NCBI GenBank assembly: GCA_010645155.1 | Contig: JAAGOF010000338.1 | Coordinates: forward strand, 25,098 to 89,097 | Source of the DNA: Tigriopus japonicus | Lineage: Eukaryota > Arthropoda > Copepoda > Harpacticoida > Harpacticidae | DNA: 64,000 bases | Reading direction: 5' to 3' | The notes under the pieces: model-generated | The model's input: the letters and a program-made list of their open reading frames with translations, nothing else | Told to the model about the DNA's origin: nothing | The model's database searches: none | Program-made: the position numbers and the translations under genes | In this document: piece after piece, positions 43,673 to 53,138 of the stretch | Layout of the letters: every line of letters starts with the position of its first letter | Numbering within the stretch: position 1 is the first letter of the stretch

Positions 43673-46606
43673 TACTGATGGGGTCAATCATAGATTGGAT
43701 TGGGAAAATTGATAATTGAACCAATTTTAGCCCTGATTGGAGAGATTGGTGATTGGATTGAGATTTTCAACCTGGTCCTTCAACAAACAGCATTGCCAAA
43801 ATGACGAGAGAAATTGTAACGACACAAATGTGCCAATAATTAAAAGGATGAACCTAGAAACCATTCAGTGGATGTCCTACATGTTTGACTCTTGCCATAT
43901 ACACTGTCCAATTCCCATCAACGATGTATTTCTATAAGTTTTAAATGATGACTGTTATTGTTTGGTCCTGTTTAGTATTTTTTGGCAAGCCTTTCCGGCA
44001 TGTAAATCCTCTCATCTTTAGTGATGCTGAAAACAATTGATCTGTGGCCAGATTTTCAAAAATAAGGCACATTGTCATAAAGAATTCTTCAAAAATATAT
44101 ACCACAGACATATTCAATCCAATACAATCAAAGTTATGTATAAGAATAGTCCATGTATTTGATGTTGTGATCTCTTGAGGACGGGAAAAAGTTGAACAAA
44201 TGAAAAAAAAATCAAAACTTGTTTGCAGTCTGCAAAAGCAAAAATTGATAAAAAAAAAATTCTAGAAAATGCGAAAATAAATTCAGATTTAGTTGTAAAG
44301 CCAACAATTTTTTCTTTGGGCCAAAACTGCCAAAAATGAAAAAAGCTCCTGCCCAGGATAATTATATTCAACATTGCCTTTCATGGAATTGGCAGAATTT
44401 TGATCACAGTTTTGAAACAATAGTGAGACTGGCTTGGCCTCCCTGATGTGATGCCAACACAGACTCATCTAGCTTTAGATGTGACCATGACAAAGAAGAC
44501 ATGAAATTTTATCATATCGAGACAAGACATTTAGCCAATGAAATTCAATTTAGGTTAGAGTCCCTTATAGACAATTTGATAACTCGTTCATGTTTCACCA
44601 ATAATGACTTGAAAATACTTGAACATTTCTAACTTCATCATTGGAATATCGAGGAAAACAATTTCACAATGTACCACCCAGTCACACTGTGAAAAACCTT
44701 TGAAGAAGTATTGTTCTCGATGTGCTCGTGGAGAACCACCCTTATCACGCCCATTGCGTTGTTGCGAACTGGTTCAATTGGATTTGCTAACAGGACGGGG
44801 AAGAGGAAATTGGGTACCAAAAGAAACGCAAAATGCAAAAAGACGGCTGTCAAACTTCCATTTTCGAATCCCACAATTATCAAGAACACGAGGAACATGC
44901 CAATATAAATGGTGAACCAGAAAGCGTCTTGAAAAGAACCTATGCATACTGGCGAATCACATCTTGGACCCAAAATCCCATGTGTCTGCCACCATATCTC
45001 AGTGATCAATAATGACCAATACCTTGTAATGCACATGGACTTTAATGAAAAGTCACTGAAAAGGATATGGACCTTAATCCACTCGCAAAATCCTCTTGAA
45101 AAAGAATTAAGAACCACATTTCCCCCGGAAACTCTCCCACGGACCAAAACGTTTCATTGCGCTCATCGATTACTTTAACAACTAAAATCGACAATATCAT
45201 ATCTATTCTTGGATTATCATGAAAAGGAGCGAAGTTCAATCTAAAGCTCTGCAATATTTCTACAGTTTCAGAGTTGGAACAAATTGGAACTCTCTGATGT
45301 GCCCAATCTGTGACGGAATTCAAATGATAAGTCTCCCTGCTATTACTAATCCCCTGTGGTTATTGGACCTCTGAATTAAAGTTCAATTGAGAAAATGTAC
45401 ACTAATTAGTGATTATATTGCATGTATTGGGACCACTGATGTTGTATGAACATTTGCATATGTCAACCGAATTTAACGTATTTCTATTTCCTCTTCCTGT
45501 ACTCTTTATACAGCACAAGGTGTTTGGAGTGGACATACAATAAATAACATTTCAGGCTCGAATTTGCAAAATATTTTCACCATGTTCAACTAAATTAGAC
45601 ATAAATGATATTTATGTCTAAATTTTGATGTTTAAGAGAAAACATAAATGATAAATGAAGAGGGGATGAACAGACTGCACGAATGCAATTTGGGACTTTT
45701 TTGTGGGAACCATGGGCTTCATTTTGAGGGTGTTGACTTGAAGGTTATTGTCAAGGCAATCACCTTGCAAAATGTTGATGCTATTTAGCGGTCCTTTGCT
45801 GAAATTGATGAAAAGAAACAGTTTGTCTACACATTGAAAGTATTGAATTCCTTTGTCATTAATGGTGGGGCCTTGGTGACCTGGGCCTTTCGGCAGGTCA
45901 GAGACACAAAGGATAAGCAGTAGTGGATCCTTCATCATGAGATTGTGTTCTATTGAAACCTCAAATTTGTTAGTTTGAAAAGTACAATACACAATTAATG
46001 ATATTGTTGTACGCACTAACTTGCTTAACACCCTTCAATTTGCAAGGGTAAAACTGCTCAAGGTGTCTAGCCTTATGAACCATAATGTAAGAACTTAGTT
46101 GGGTGTTAGGGTAAATAACGAGTTCTCATGTAGTTGGAACTTGATTTCTATGTGCATATAGTATCCCCTTAGTCATTACAAATGCATTTTTGGGCAATTT
46201 CATGCTTAGTCTTTTCACTCTTTGCCCTAATGCAAGCAATTTTGGAAACCCTGCATATTTCTGTGTTATTGTCAGTTAAAGTTGCGCTCAAAAGTAAACA
46301 AGCTTCATAAACCCAAATGTACTTACTTTCAGCTTATAATACATATATATTTGATTTAAAACTCTTTCTTTTCATTTTAAATGATGAAGAATGGCTAAAA
46401 TATTTTTACCGACTCTTAAAATAAGGTGCAAAGTTATTGGTTGAAGGTTTCAAATCGTGCTACTTTTGGAAACTGTTGGGCACCCTGAAATGCTTTTTCC
46501 CAGATTGACGAGATTGATTTTTGGACTGAGATTGGGGGCATCAAGATTGGTTCAAGGCTAGATTGAAAGACTGAACAGATTGAATGATTGGGATTTTCCA
46601 TCAGTA
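43673..46606. mobile_element. Element Y, copy 2 (2934 bp)
   Basis: It starts TACTGATGG and ends CCATCAGTA, in the same orientation as copy 1. It is flanked by a perfect 8-bp duplication CATCAGTG (43665-43672 and 46607-46614). By eye, differences from copy 1 are scattered single bases and small indels, roughly one to a few per hundred bases, so both are young. Separate target duplications rule out simple tandem duplication. Shared open frames (minus 44638-45147, 45618-46031) match no family I recognise. Confidence 0.88.
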
Positions 46607-46929
46607 CATCAGTGACATCACTAAGATTTTGTTGTCAATCACCCGATCGTGTGACATTAATTGGCCATTGTTAAAACTCCACACTAATTGAAATTCACTT
46701 TTTTCATATCGGGTAAATACCTTAGACACATTTTCAGCAGACTTGAGGACTTTCAATAACCAAACTGCCCTATCAAATGAGCGAAATAGTTTAGATGTGT
46801 TTCGTAGAAGAAAAGGTTCCTTTAATCATGAACTTCGGCTTCCCGCATGATGAATGACGTCACAGACAGTCCGTGCCGGGTCAGGCAATCATAGATTTGA
46901 ATGCCAATCTCTTTCTTTTAGTATTTCTA

Positions 46930-47087
46930 AGCGAGTCCACGTGGAGCGAGTGATTGGATTGGCCAAAACGAACAAAATTCTCACCAAACCGTTGTCCCAT
47001 GATCTTGTTAAATATGCTGATGAAATTGTTTTTGTATGTTTTGTTTTATGCAACTCCAAACCAAATCTAGTCGGAAGAAATGCATAA
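46930..47087 (+). pseudogene. THAP-DDE transposase, 3' part with the last catalytic residue
   Basis: After the insertion the frame continues SKRVHVERVIGLAKTNKIL. The Glu of HVER is the expected third catalytic residue of DDE_Tnp_4 transposases, which typically read HVERxIGR here. The segment ends VGRNA followed by TAA at 47085-47087. Together with 38584-40294 it accounts for the whole protein, so the insertion lies between the second Asp and the final Glu. Confidence 0.85.
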
Positions 47088-47114
47088 ATACAATTTGATT
47101 GCGGTCAGAGATTT

Positions 47115-47120
47115 TTTATT
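47115..47120 (-). terminator. Polyadenylation signal of the YqaJ-type gene
   Basis: The minus strand reads AATAAA (within AACTAAATAAAAAATC), about 35 bases after the TAG stop at 47154-47156. It lies between the two convergent stop codons. Confidence 0.6.
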
Positions 47121-47153
47121 TAGTTTCAAAATACAAAAAAGGCAACAAGTAAA

Positions 47154-47810
47154 CTACATAGATGTAAGAGCAGAGGCAGCCTCTTCCCTGAAAAATCCTT
47201 CATAAAATGCAATGAGCTTCGGGAGCATGGCATATTCATAAAAATCTTCATCTCTGTGGATATTCTCAACAAGACAATCGACATGAGTGTGAATGATGAA
47301 ATAACAGTGACTGGTTTTGGAAATGTTCAGTTGACCTTGGACTTGATAATAATAGGGATGGCTCTTTTTTAAACACATTCTGTCTTGTCTAATTTCGAGG
47401 TAAGGAAACTTCTTGCTGACAGTAACCATGTCATTTCTTCCTTCATAGGGGCACTTAATCTCCAGAATTCCATTTTCCTCGGGAATGAATCCATCAGGAG
47501 AAGCTCCCAAAAACGGAAAATTTTCATCGATAAAAAAGCCACACTGACGTACGTTCTTGTTAAATTTTGAGGCAAATCCTCGTCGAGCTTGATCTTCGTA
47601 AATTATTCCATGATTGGTGGCTGGTCCAGAGTATCGCCGTTGGCTGAGCATAACTTTACAAAGAGAAGCAAGGTCTTTTCTCTCAGTAGCGTTTATAATC
47701 TCACCAAAGCGAGAGGCTGTTATTCTGAATCTTCTCTCCGTAAACCAATATTGAGAATCTGACTGACATCGGGTGGCAATTTCGATTTTTTTGGCCTCTT
47801 CTGGTGTTAC
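47154..47810 (-). CDS. YqaJ-type viral recombinase/exonuclease domain protein, last exon
   Basis: The exon begins after a strong acceptor (GGCTTTTTTATAG, intron at 47811 and above) and runs 218 residues in phase 0 to TAG at 47154-47156. It carries the YqaJ/lambda-exonuclease-type nuclease fold signatures. These are ITASRFGEI, then HGIIYEDQA (Glu), FLGASPDGFI (Asp), the catalytic ILEIKCP (Glu-x-Lys) and a Gln-bearing YYYQVQGQL. Such proteins degrade DNA 5' to 3' or process ends. Eukaryotic genomes carry this domain mainly through ISL2EU-type transposons, which encode it beside a THAP-DDE transposase. That is the arrangement here, with the two genes convergent and 66 bp apart. The exon shows no disabling mutation. 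Upstream exons were not found; a gypsy element is inserted at 48363, 550 bp upstream. Confidence 0.82.
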   Translation of the reverse strand, partial: VTPEEAKKIEIATRCQSDSQYWFTERRFRITASRFGEIINATERKDLASLCKVMLSQRRYSGPATNHGIIYEDQARRGFASKFNKNVRQCGFFIDENFPFLGASPDGFIPEENGILEIKCPYEGRNDMVTVSKKFPYLEIRQDRMCLKKSHPYYYQVQGQLNISKTSHCYFIIHTHVDCLVENIHRDEDFYEYAMLPKLIAFYEGFFREEAASALTSM

Positions 47811-48362
47811 CTATAAAAAAGCCAAAGAAGAGAAATGAAGAGAAGGGGGAAGTCATGCTGCATTCATGTACGTAGTGATGAGATTAACGTTAAATCAAGG
47901 AAAGCTGTTTTGCTTTAGGTTGTTTTTTGCTCAGATTTGGGAACTTTTTTTTCTAGAATTATTTTTAAAATGCTCTGAGGCTCCTCTCTCTTTTTTGTCG
48001 GTTTTCTCTAACTTCTACTTTGAATATCAATTTCTTTTAACCGAACTGAAAGAAACTTAATTTTAGGGGAAATTATCGCGCAAAAGGTGGTGATGGACCG
48101 AGAGCGCTTTTGACCTAAATTATAGTCAAAACTTCAGTTTAGTTTCAAATTTCACTATAAAGGATAATTTAAAAGCATAAAAACAGTTACATCTGACATT
48201 GCCAAAAAGTCCATGAAAAGAAAAAAATGAAAGCAGCTTTGTTTCATTTAAAAAAAGCAAAATGTCATTTTTCGCGTGTCCAAGACTAACTGGATTTCAT
48301 GTTTAAGAAAAATAAATGCGCACATGAAGTTTAATTAGCAATCTTTCTTTCATGAATATGAC
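47811..48362. other. Intron/upstream region of the YqaJ-type gene
   Basis: Apart from the acceptor at 47811-47823 no exon is recognised. The sequence is AT-rich. Expected upstream exons and the right terminus of the transposon may lie here or beyond the gypsy insertion. Confidence 0.4.
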
Positions 48363-49325
48363 TGATAAACCCTCCTCTGCTCCTGAACAAACTTCAAATC
48401 AATTAGCAAGAAACCGAAACCATCCCAAATGACGAGACTGAGCAGTTGTTCCAAGTAGTGATGTGACTTGGGCAAGTAATGAGTCATCACAGACACCCCA
48501 AGCACAAGTTGTTGACAAGCATTACTTGGGCAATACACCAATACACTTGGCAAGCTCAAGGAACATTGGAAGATGCAGTTGCCGGCAGTTGCTCTTAGAA
48601 GATTTCAGATGCTTGCAATGTGACTTAGAAGAAAAGAATGTCAAGTTGCATTTTCAATGATCTTTTGACCTTAATAATTTAGCAATAAACAGTGGAAGTG
48701 AAACAAAAAATATTTTGATTTGGATAGCATTCGCAAAACCATGTTTTTTCTTTAGTTTCCGTTCTAAGCCACACATGAATACACTTTTCGGGCCAATCAA
48801 GAATGAGATTTAACAGTCACACTTGGGAACAAGCTCGGTCAGTCAGAGTTGCTAGAAAAAAATATAAGATGCCAACTCTTTTTTTTTATATTCTCAAAAG
48901 CTTTTGCATTTCTCGATACAAAAGCCTTGAATTGTGTATTTTCATCTAAAAATCCATCCTAACAAGGGCATGGGCCCTATTTCGCTGAAACTTTCTGGTT
49001 AATTGAAATTCTGATGCCGAAGGTTTAGTCTTCATTCCTAGCAAATTTGGCAAACCTGTAAGGTGGGAAAAATACTTGTACAGGCACCCAAGTAGACCCA
49101 AGTTTCGGCAAGTCCAAGGTACTGTACCGGACCGCTTGCCCAAGCTCCTGTTTGCCTCCCATCACTAGTTCCAAGGAGGACGTTAGTCCCACAACGGCAA
49201 GGACGGACTGCGGACCTCGCAGGGTAAAATCTCTTTTGACTTATGCATTTTCTCATTATGTATATTAAGAACGTTTCCTGTAATAAAGGTTCTGCTACTA
49301 CGTAACTGCAACGCCTCCGGATTCA
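48363..49325 (+). mobile_element. Gypsy-1 5' LTR, split by a MITE
   Basis: The LTR proper is 48363-48455 plus 49176-49325, about 242 bp. It begins TGATAAACCC and ends CGCCTCCGGATTCA, with the polyadenylation-type word TAATAAAGG near its end. It matches the 3' LTR at 53582-53824 almost base for base. The middle is interrupted by a hAT-like MITE (48456-49167), whose 8-bp target duplication GTTCCAAG is LTR sequence. Confidence 0.85.
48456..49167. mobile_element. hAT-like MITE M712, copy 1
   Basis: This 712-bp element begins TAGTGATG and ends CATCACTA. Subterminal words around CTTGGGCAAG/CTTGCCCAAG are also inverted. It has a perfect 8-bp target duplication GTTCCAAG at 48448-48455 and 49168-49175. 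There is no coding capacity. A second, inverted and end-truncated copy interrupts the RNase H of the same gypsy element at 51234. Confidence 0.9.
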
Positions 49326-49342
49326 TTAGTGGCGACGAGGAT
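49326..49342 (+). promoter_or_regulatory. Primer binding site of Gypsy-1
   Basis: Directly after the LTR the sequence reads TTAGTGGCGACGAGGAT. TGGCGACGAGG begins with TGG, complementary to the CCA end of a tRNA, at the position where the minus-strand primer anneals in LTR retrotransposons. The tRNA was not identified. Confidence 0.65.
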
Positions 49343-49370
49343 TAACCGGACATACCCTGTCAAAATCCAA

Positions 49371-51233
49371 AATGATGAACAAGGCCGGTCGGAACCCTGC
49401 ATCGAGTCCGTCAAGTCCTAAACCGGAACAGACTGTTCAAGATAACTCTGAAGAGTCCAAGATCTCCCATGAAGGATACAACACCCATGAGGCCATGTAA
49501 TCTCAAACCTGGGACCAGGAACCCGCTGGCGCACTCATCAACGTCGGGAAAGCCAGCTTAGTTGCCATTGTGGACACTGGAGCTCAAGCCAATGTCCTGC
49601 CTCTTCGGATCCTCCCGAAGGAGCTCCAATCAAACCTCACTCCAACCAACAGTAAAGTGCGTCCTTTTGGAAGCAAACCAATTCAGCCGAAAGGGATTCT
49701 CAAAGTCAGAACTTCATGGCAAGCAGCGGCGTCCGAAAGTGTGTGGATTGTGATTGACGACGAGTTAATAGACAGGAAGATTGATCCTATCATATCCAAA
49801 GCACTGGCACTCAAACTTGGCATGGTCAGCCTAAACCCAAACCTCACCCCATTTTCTAAATCCCGCGCCCTTGCCCAAGCTCAAACAAAGAGCCATCCAG
49901 AGAACTACCGCGTGTCCCAGATGAAGTTACCCTTCCCATCGCCAAACACACAAAGATGGACTACTCACAAAGATTTTCAAGACTGCTTCACGGGCCTTGG
50001 TCTATTACGTGGTCACAGTGTAAAGCTCTTTCTCAAACCCAAGGCCAAACCGTACATTGCCCCTCCCTACAATCCCGTTCCACCTCCAAGGCCAGGTGGA
50101 ACAAGCAGTGTTGGCCATGGTCCAAAACGACGTTGTGGAACCCCACACAGGACCGGCTGAGTGGATATCAAACCTGGCGGTCGTATTCAAAGAAAACGGG
50201 GACCTTCGGATAACGGTGGATCTACGGGGAGTCAATGCCGAACTCAAAGATACGCGGGTGCCAATCCCAACGCATGAGACCATCCGAGCCAAGCTAGTGG
50301 GATGTACTGTGTTTTCGAAACTGGACTTCACGCAAGCTTTCCATCAGTTGGAATTGGACGAAGAGTCAAGGCATCTCACAGTATTCCGCTCAAGTGGAAG
50401 ACTTTACCGATATAAACGCGTAGCTATGGGCCTCAAGCCCGCATCAGGGGAACTAGCAGCCGCATGTTTCAAGGTGTTCGGTGACCTTCCATTTGTTCAC
50501 ACCATTCATGACGACGTGGTGGTGGCGGCCCCAAACAAAACGCAACATGACCAAGCCCTCACACAATTCCTGGCTCGAGTGAAAGAGTCGGGGATGACGT
50601 TGAACCCCGAAAAGTGCCATATTGGGGTTCCGATGATCAAGTTCTGGGGAATGCAAGTGTCGGCTGAAGGCGTGTCGCCTGACCCGGATAAGGTAGAGGC
50701 TCTCCAACAGGCCCCTCCGCCCCGCAATCGATACGAGCTGACTTCATTCCTTTGCATGGTGAGGCCACGACTTCATATCATCTCTGGCCACCCGCACCAC
50801 CAACATCAGAAAACTCACTAAAAGGTATGCCCGCTTCATTTGGGACAAAAGTCATTAAGCCGAATTTCAAGACATAAAAAACGCCCTCTCTGCAACCACG
50901 GCACTAGCTTTTTTCAACCCGAACCTCCCAACCCACGTCATCGTCGATGCTCACGTGAGTGGGCTGAGTGCCATTATGGCTCAAGGAGCCACGCGTGAGA
51001 ACGCCCACCCAGTGGCTATTGCCTCCAGGGCCACATCTCCCATCAAACAGCGCTACCCCCAGCTCGATTTGGAAGCGCTGGCCATAGATTTTGGTCTTCG
51101 GCGTTTTCGCCCCTATCTCATTGGCAACCCTGACGTTCGAGTTCACACTGACTACAAACCTCTGGTGGCCGTGTTCAAAAACTCGAGGCATGGCTCAGTT
51201 CGCACCGAGAGAATCAAACTGAGGCACCAAGAC
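49371..51233 (+). pseudogene. Gypsy-1 protease-RT-RNase H (gag largely deleted)
   Basis: ATG at 49371 opens a short gag-like frame that stops at 49499; most of gag is missing. An aspartic protease follows (VAIVDTGAQANVLPLRI, about 49560-49620). The RT comes next after a frame change near 50060-50160. It has GPAEWISNLAVVFKENG, LRITVDLRGVN, FSKLDFTQAFHQLEL, VAMGLKPASGE and IHDDVVVAAP (equivalent to the YxDD box, with His-Asp-Asp). RNase H (about 50900-51233) has VIVDAHVSGLSA, QLDLEALAIDF and VHTDYKPL. The frame stops where a MITE is inserted at 51234. Integrase is not found. Stops and shifts make it inactive. Confidence 0.85.
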
Positions 51234-51867
51234 TAGTGATGGGGGGCAAACAAGAGATTGAGCAAGCTGTACTGGCACAGTGCTTGGGCTTGCTGAAGCT
51301 TGGCATGGCTTGGGTGTTTGTACAAGTACTTTTCCCGGCTAACAGGTTTGCCAAATTTGCTATGAACGAAGAATAAACTCGCCATCCAAATTTCACTAAA
51401 CCAGGCTGATTCAGCTAAATAGGGCCCATACCTTTGAAAGGGTGTATTTTTGTAAGAAAATTACACACTTCAATTCTCTCACATGGGGAAATGCAAAATA
51501 TTTCGAGAATACTAAAAAAGGATTGGCATTTTACTTTTTCATGCCGGCAACTCTGAGTAAACGAGATTGTTCTGGAAGTGTGACTTCTAAATCTCGGTCT
51601 TGATTAGCCTCAAAAGTGCATTCATGAGTGGCTTAGAACCGAAACATAAAAAAAACCATGGTTTTGCAAATGCTATCCAAATTGAAATATTTTTTTGTAT
51701 CACTTCCACTATATATTGCTAAATTATTAAGGTCAAAAGATCATCGAAAATGCAACTTGACATTTTTCTTCTAAGTCACACTGCAAGTATCTCAACTCTT
51801 CAAAGAGCAACTGCCGGCAACTGCATCTTCCAATGTTCCTTGAGCTTGGGAAGTGTATTGGTGTATT
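51234..51867. mobile_element. hAT-like MITE M712, copy 2 (inverted, one end lost)
   Basis: It begins TAGTGATGGGGGGCAAACA and runs as the reverse complement of 48456-49167. Shared words include GGTTTGCCAAATTTGC, AACCGAAAC, GGTCAAAAGATCATCG, GCAACTGCCGGCAACTGCAT and CCAATGTTCCTTGAGCTTG. It stops at GTGTATT (51867), about 70 bp short of the other terminus. It cuts the gypsy RNase H after the segment RTERIKLRHQD. Confidence 0.85.
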
Positions 51868-52312
51868 ACCTAAAGGCTTGATATTAAAAGATGAGCAAAG
51901 GTCTGGTTGTGGCGGTCTTCTCTGATTAGAACAGGCTTCTACGGGACCTCGATTTTGATTGGGCAGAGTCTTCTGCCAGGGTTACCAAATTCTGCAAGTT
52001 GGTGTTGTTTTGTGCACTGCTTTGTTGAGGAAAAAGTGCTATCTGGAGTATGCTTGACTAGAATAAAACGCAAAGCTTTCAAATGCAAGTATGGAGTAAT
52101 GATATTTACGTAATTTTATACCATTGCAATCATTGAAATGTTTGTGAATCACACTAAATTAATATTACTTAAAATTAGACACGCTGTTCACTCGCGGGTT
52201 GTAGAGAGTTGTTTGTTTTGAAGTTTCAAAATAGGAACTGACGCCACGAGGTGTAGTCCTACTACACGCCACGAGGTCAAACTTTAAATGGTCTTGACTC
52301 ATTCAAGAAGCA
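51868..52312. other. Unassigned sequence inside Gypsy-1
   Basis: No integrase or other gypsy domain is recognisable. At 52240-52278 GCCACGAGGT occurs twice around a short palindrome GTGTAGT-CCT-ACTACAC. Confidence 0.4.
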
Positions 52313-52500
52313 ATGGTGAAGTGCTCTGGGCCTGGATGTCCTATTCGTACCAAGGACCGTCTTCGAATGTTCCGATTTCCACGACAGAGGGATCGTCAAG
52401 AGGCTTGGATTTCTAAAGTTGGCCATTGTAGCTCCCGCTCGCTAATCTCGCTCGTGCTCATATGGCCCCTGAATGTCTTCCGATCTGGGAGATGAGTCAT
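52313..52500 (+). pseudogene. THAP zinc-finger domain, N-terminal fragment
   Basis: The frame opens MVKCSGPGCPIRTKDRLRM, then FRFPRQRDRQEAWISKVG. The first zinc ligands (CSGPGC), the FRFP motif and the invariant Trp are those of a THAP domain. The later C-x2-H pair and AVPSIF motif are missing, because the frame runs into unrelated sequence after KVG. It is an orphan first exon or the 5' end of another THAP transposon. It is distinct from the one at 38584 by sequence. Confidence 0.65.
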
Positions 52501-52569
52501 ACCGTCATAGATATGGACAAAATATTGACAGGAGGAGCAAAGATAATCTGAACTAAACTTAAACTTAAA

Positions 52570-52594
52570 CCTAACCTAACCTAACCTAACCTAA
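52570..52594 (-). repeat. Short interstitial telomere-like repeat
   Basis: Four to five consecutive CCTAA units lie on the plus strand (TTAGG on the minus strand), the common arthropod telomeric unit. The run is far too short for a telomere; it is an interstitial trace or a chance tandem run. Confidence 0.7.
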
Positions 52595-52656
52595 ACATAC
52601 CTAAAAATATAGAAAAACAAACAACATTTACTGAAAAACGTTTGAAACAAAAACCC

Positions 52657-52721
52657 TCGTGGAGGCGCGAACCCCAATTCGCTATGCAGTAAGCACGAGT
52701 GCTAGCTCTGAGCCACCACGA
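52657..52721 (-). repeat. tRNA-like sequence (SINE head)
   Basis: The minus strand reads TCGTGG, box A-like TGGCTCAGAGC, box B-like GGGTTCGCGCC and then CCACGA, which closes the acceptor-like stem. At 65 nt it is short for a tRNA and no proper anticodon arm is obvious. It is best read as a tRNA-derived SINE head or tRNA pseudogene. Confidence 0.45.
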
Positions 52722-52821
52722 TCTGTTGTTACTGAGAGGGGTATTTGTGGTTTATCTAGTGCTGCAGATGAGTCGCCTCCCAGATCGGAAGTTAGTTAGG
52801 GCCGATACTCGTGCTCATAAT

Positions 52822-53138
52822 TAGACATGCACAAGGTTGCTCCAAGTGAGCGTTTTAAATCATTCCGCGGGCGGCAAAACAAGGCCGTTGGCTGTGCTGA
52901 GTTGCTCAGCCCATTTTGGCGAATCCAAGTTTTTCCCATTTTGACGAGCATTTGATGATTCTAGGTCCTTGGAAACGATCGGTATTTCCCTTAAGAATAC
53001 CTTGGCTGGAATTGGGTCAATAATATGCAAAAAATAATATTAGGGTGATTGATTTAAAAGCAAGTAAGCAGGCCTTGTGCTATTGCAAAAATAGGACTTA
53101 ACATTGATCCAAACACTAATATAAAGATGCTGATTTAT
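52822..53138. mobile_element. Foldback element F650, copy 1 (cut by assembly gap)
   Basis: It begins TTAGACATGCACAAGGTTGC and contains GCGTTTTAAATCATTCCGCG, GGCGAATCCAAGTTTTTCCC and CCTAGAATCATC-type words. Its body is the reverse complement of 55688-55845. It runs into the N gap, so the second arm is not seen. Same family as 55345-55997. Confidence 0.8.

Larger units (their letters stand above)
40295..46929. mobile_element. MITE Z700 inserted in the transposase, itself containing two Y elements
   Basis: The transposase frame breaks after AAGCGAGTC (40286-40294), and the same bases recur at 46929-46937 where the frame resumes, so this is a target-duplicated insertion (8-9 bp). The inserted sequence starts TAGCGACCCTTACTAGAG. 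Its pieces at 40295-40371, 43322-43664 and 46615-46860 align in order with the intact 700-bp element at 63089-63788 (for example GGCCGTCGTAGGCTAACACA, TTGTAGTGATCTGACTTGG, CACTAAGATTTTGTTGTCAA). The two gaps in that alignment are filled by the Y elements. The right ~55 bp (after CAGTCCGT) do not match the expected terminus, so this end is altered. Confidence 0.8.
52449..52806. repeat. Inverted repeat flanking a tRNA-like sequence
   Basis: The phrase TCTTCCGATCTGGGAGATGAGTC at about 52478-52500 returns reverse-complemented as GACTCATC/CTCCCAGATCGGAAG at about 52769-52795. Flanking CTCGTGCTCATA at 52451 and ACTCGTGCTCATA at 52807 are part of the same structure. The arms are imperfect and about 50 bp long. 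The enclosed segment holds CCTAA repeats and a tRNA-like sequence. It may be a foldback transposon or an inverted duplication of the THAP fragment's end. Confidence 0.5.
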
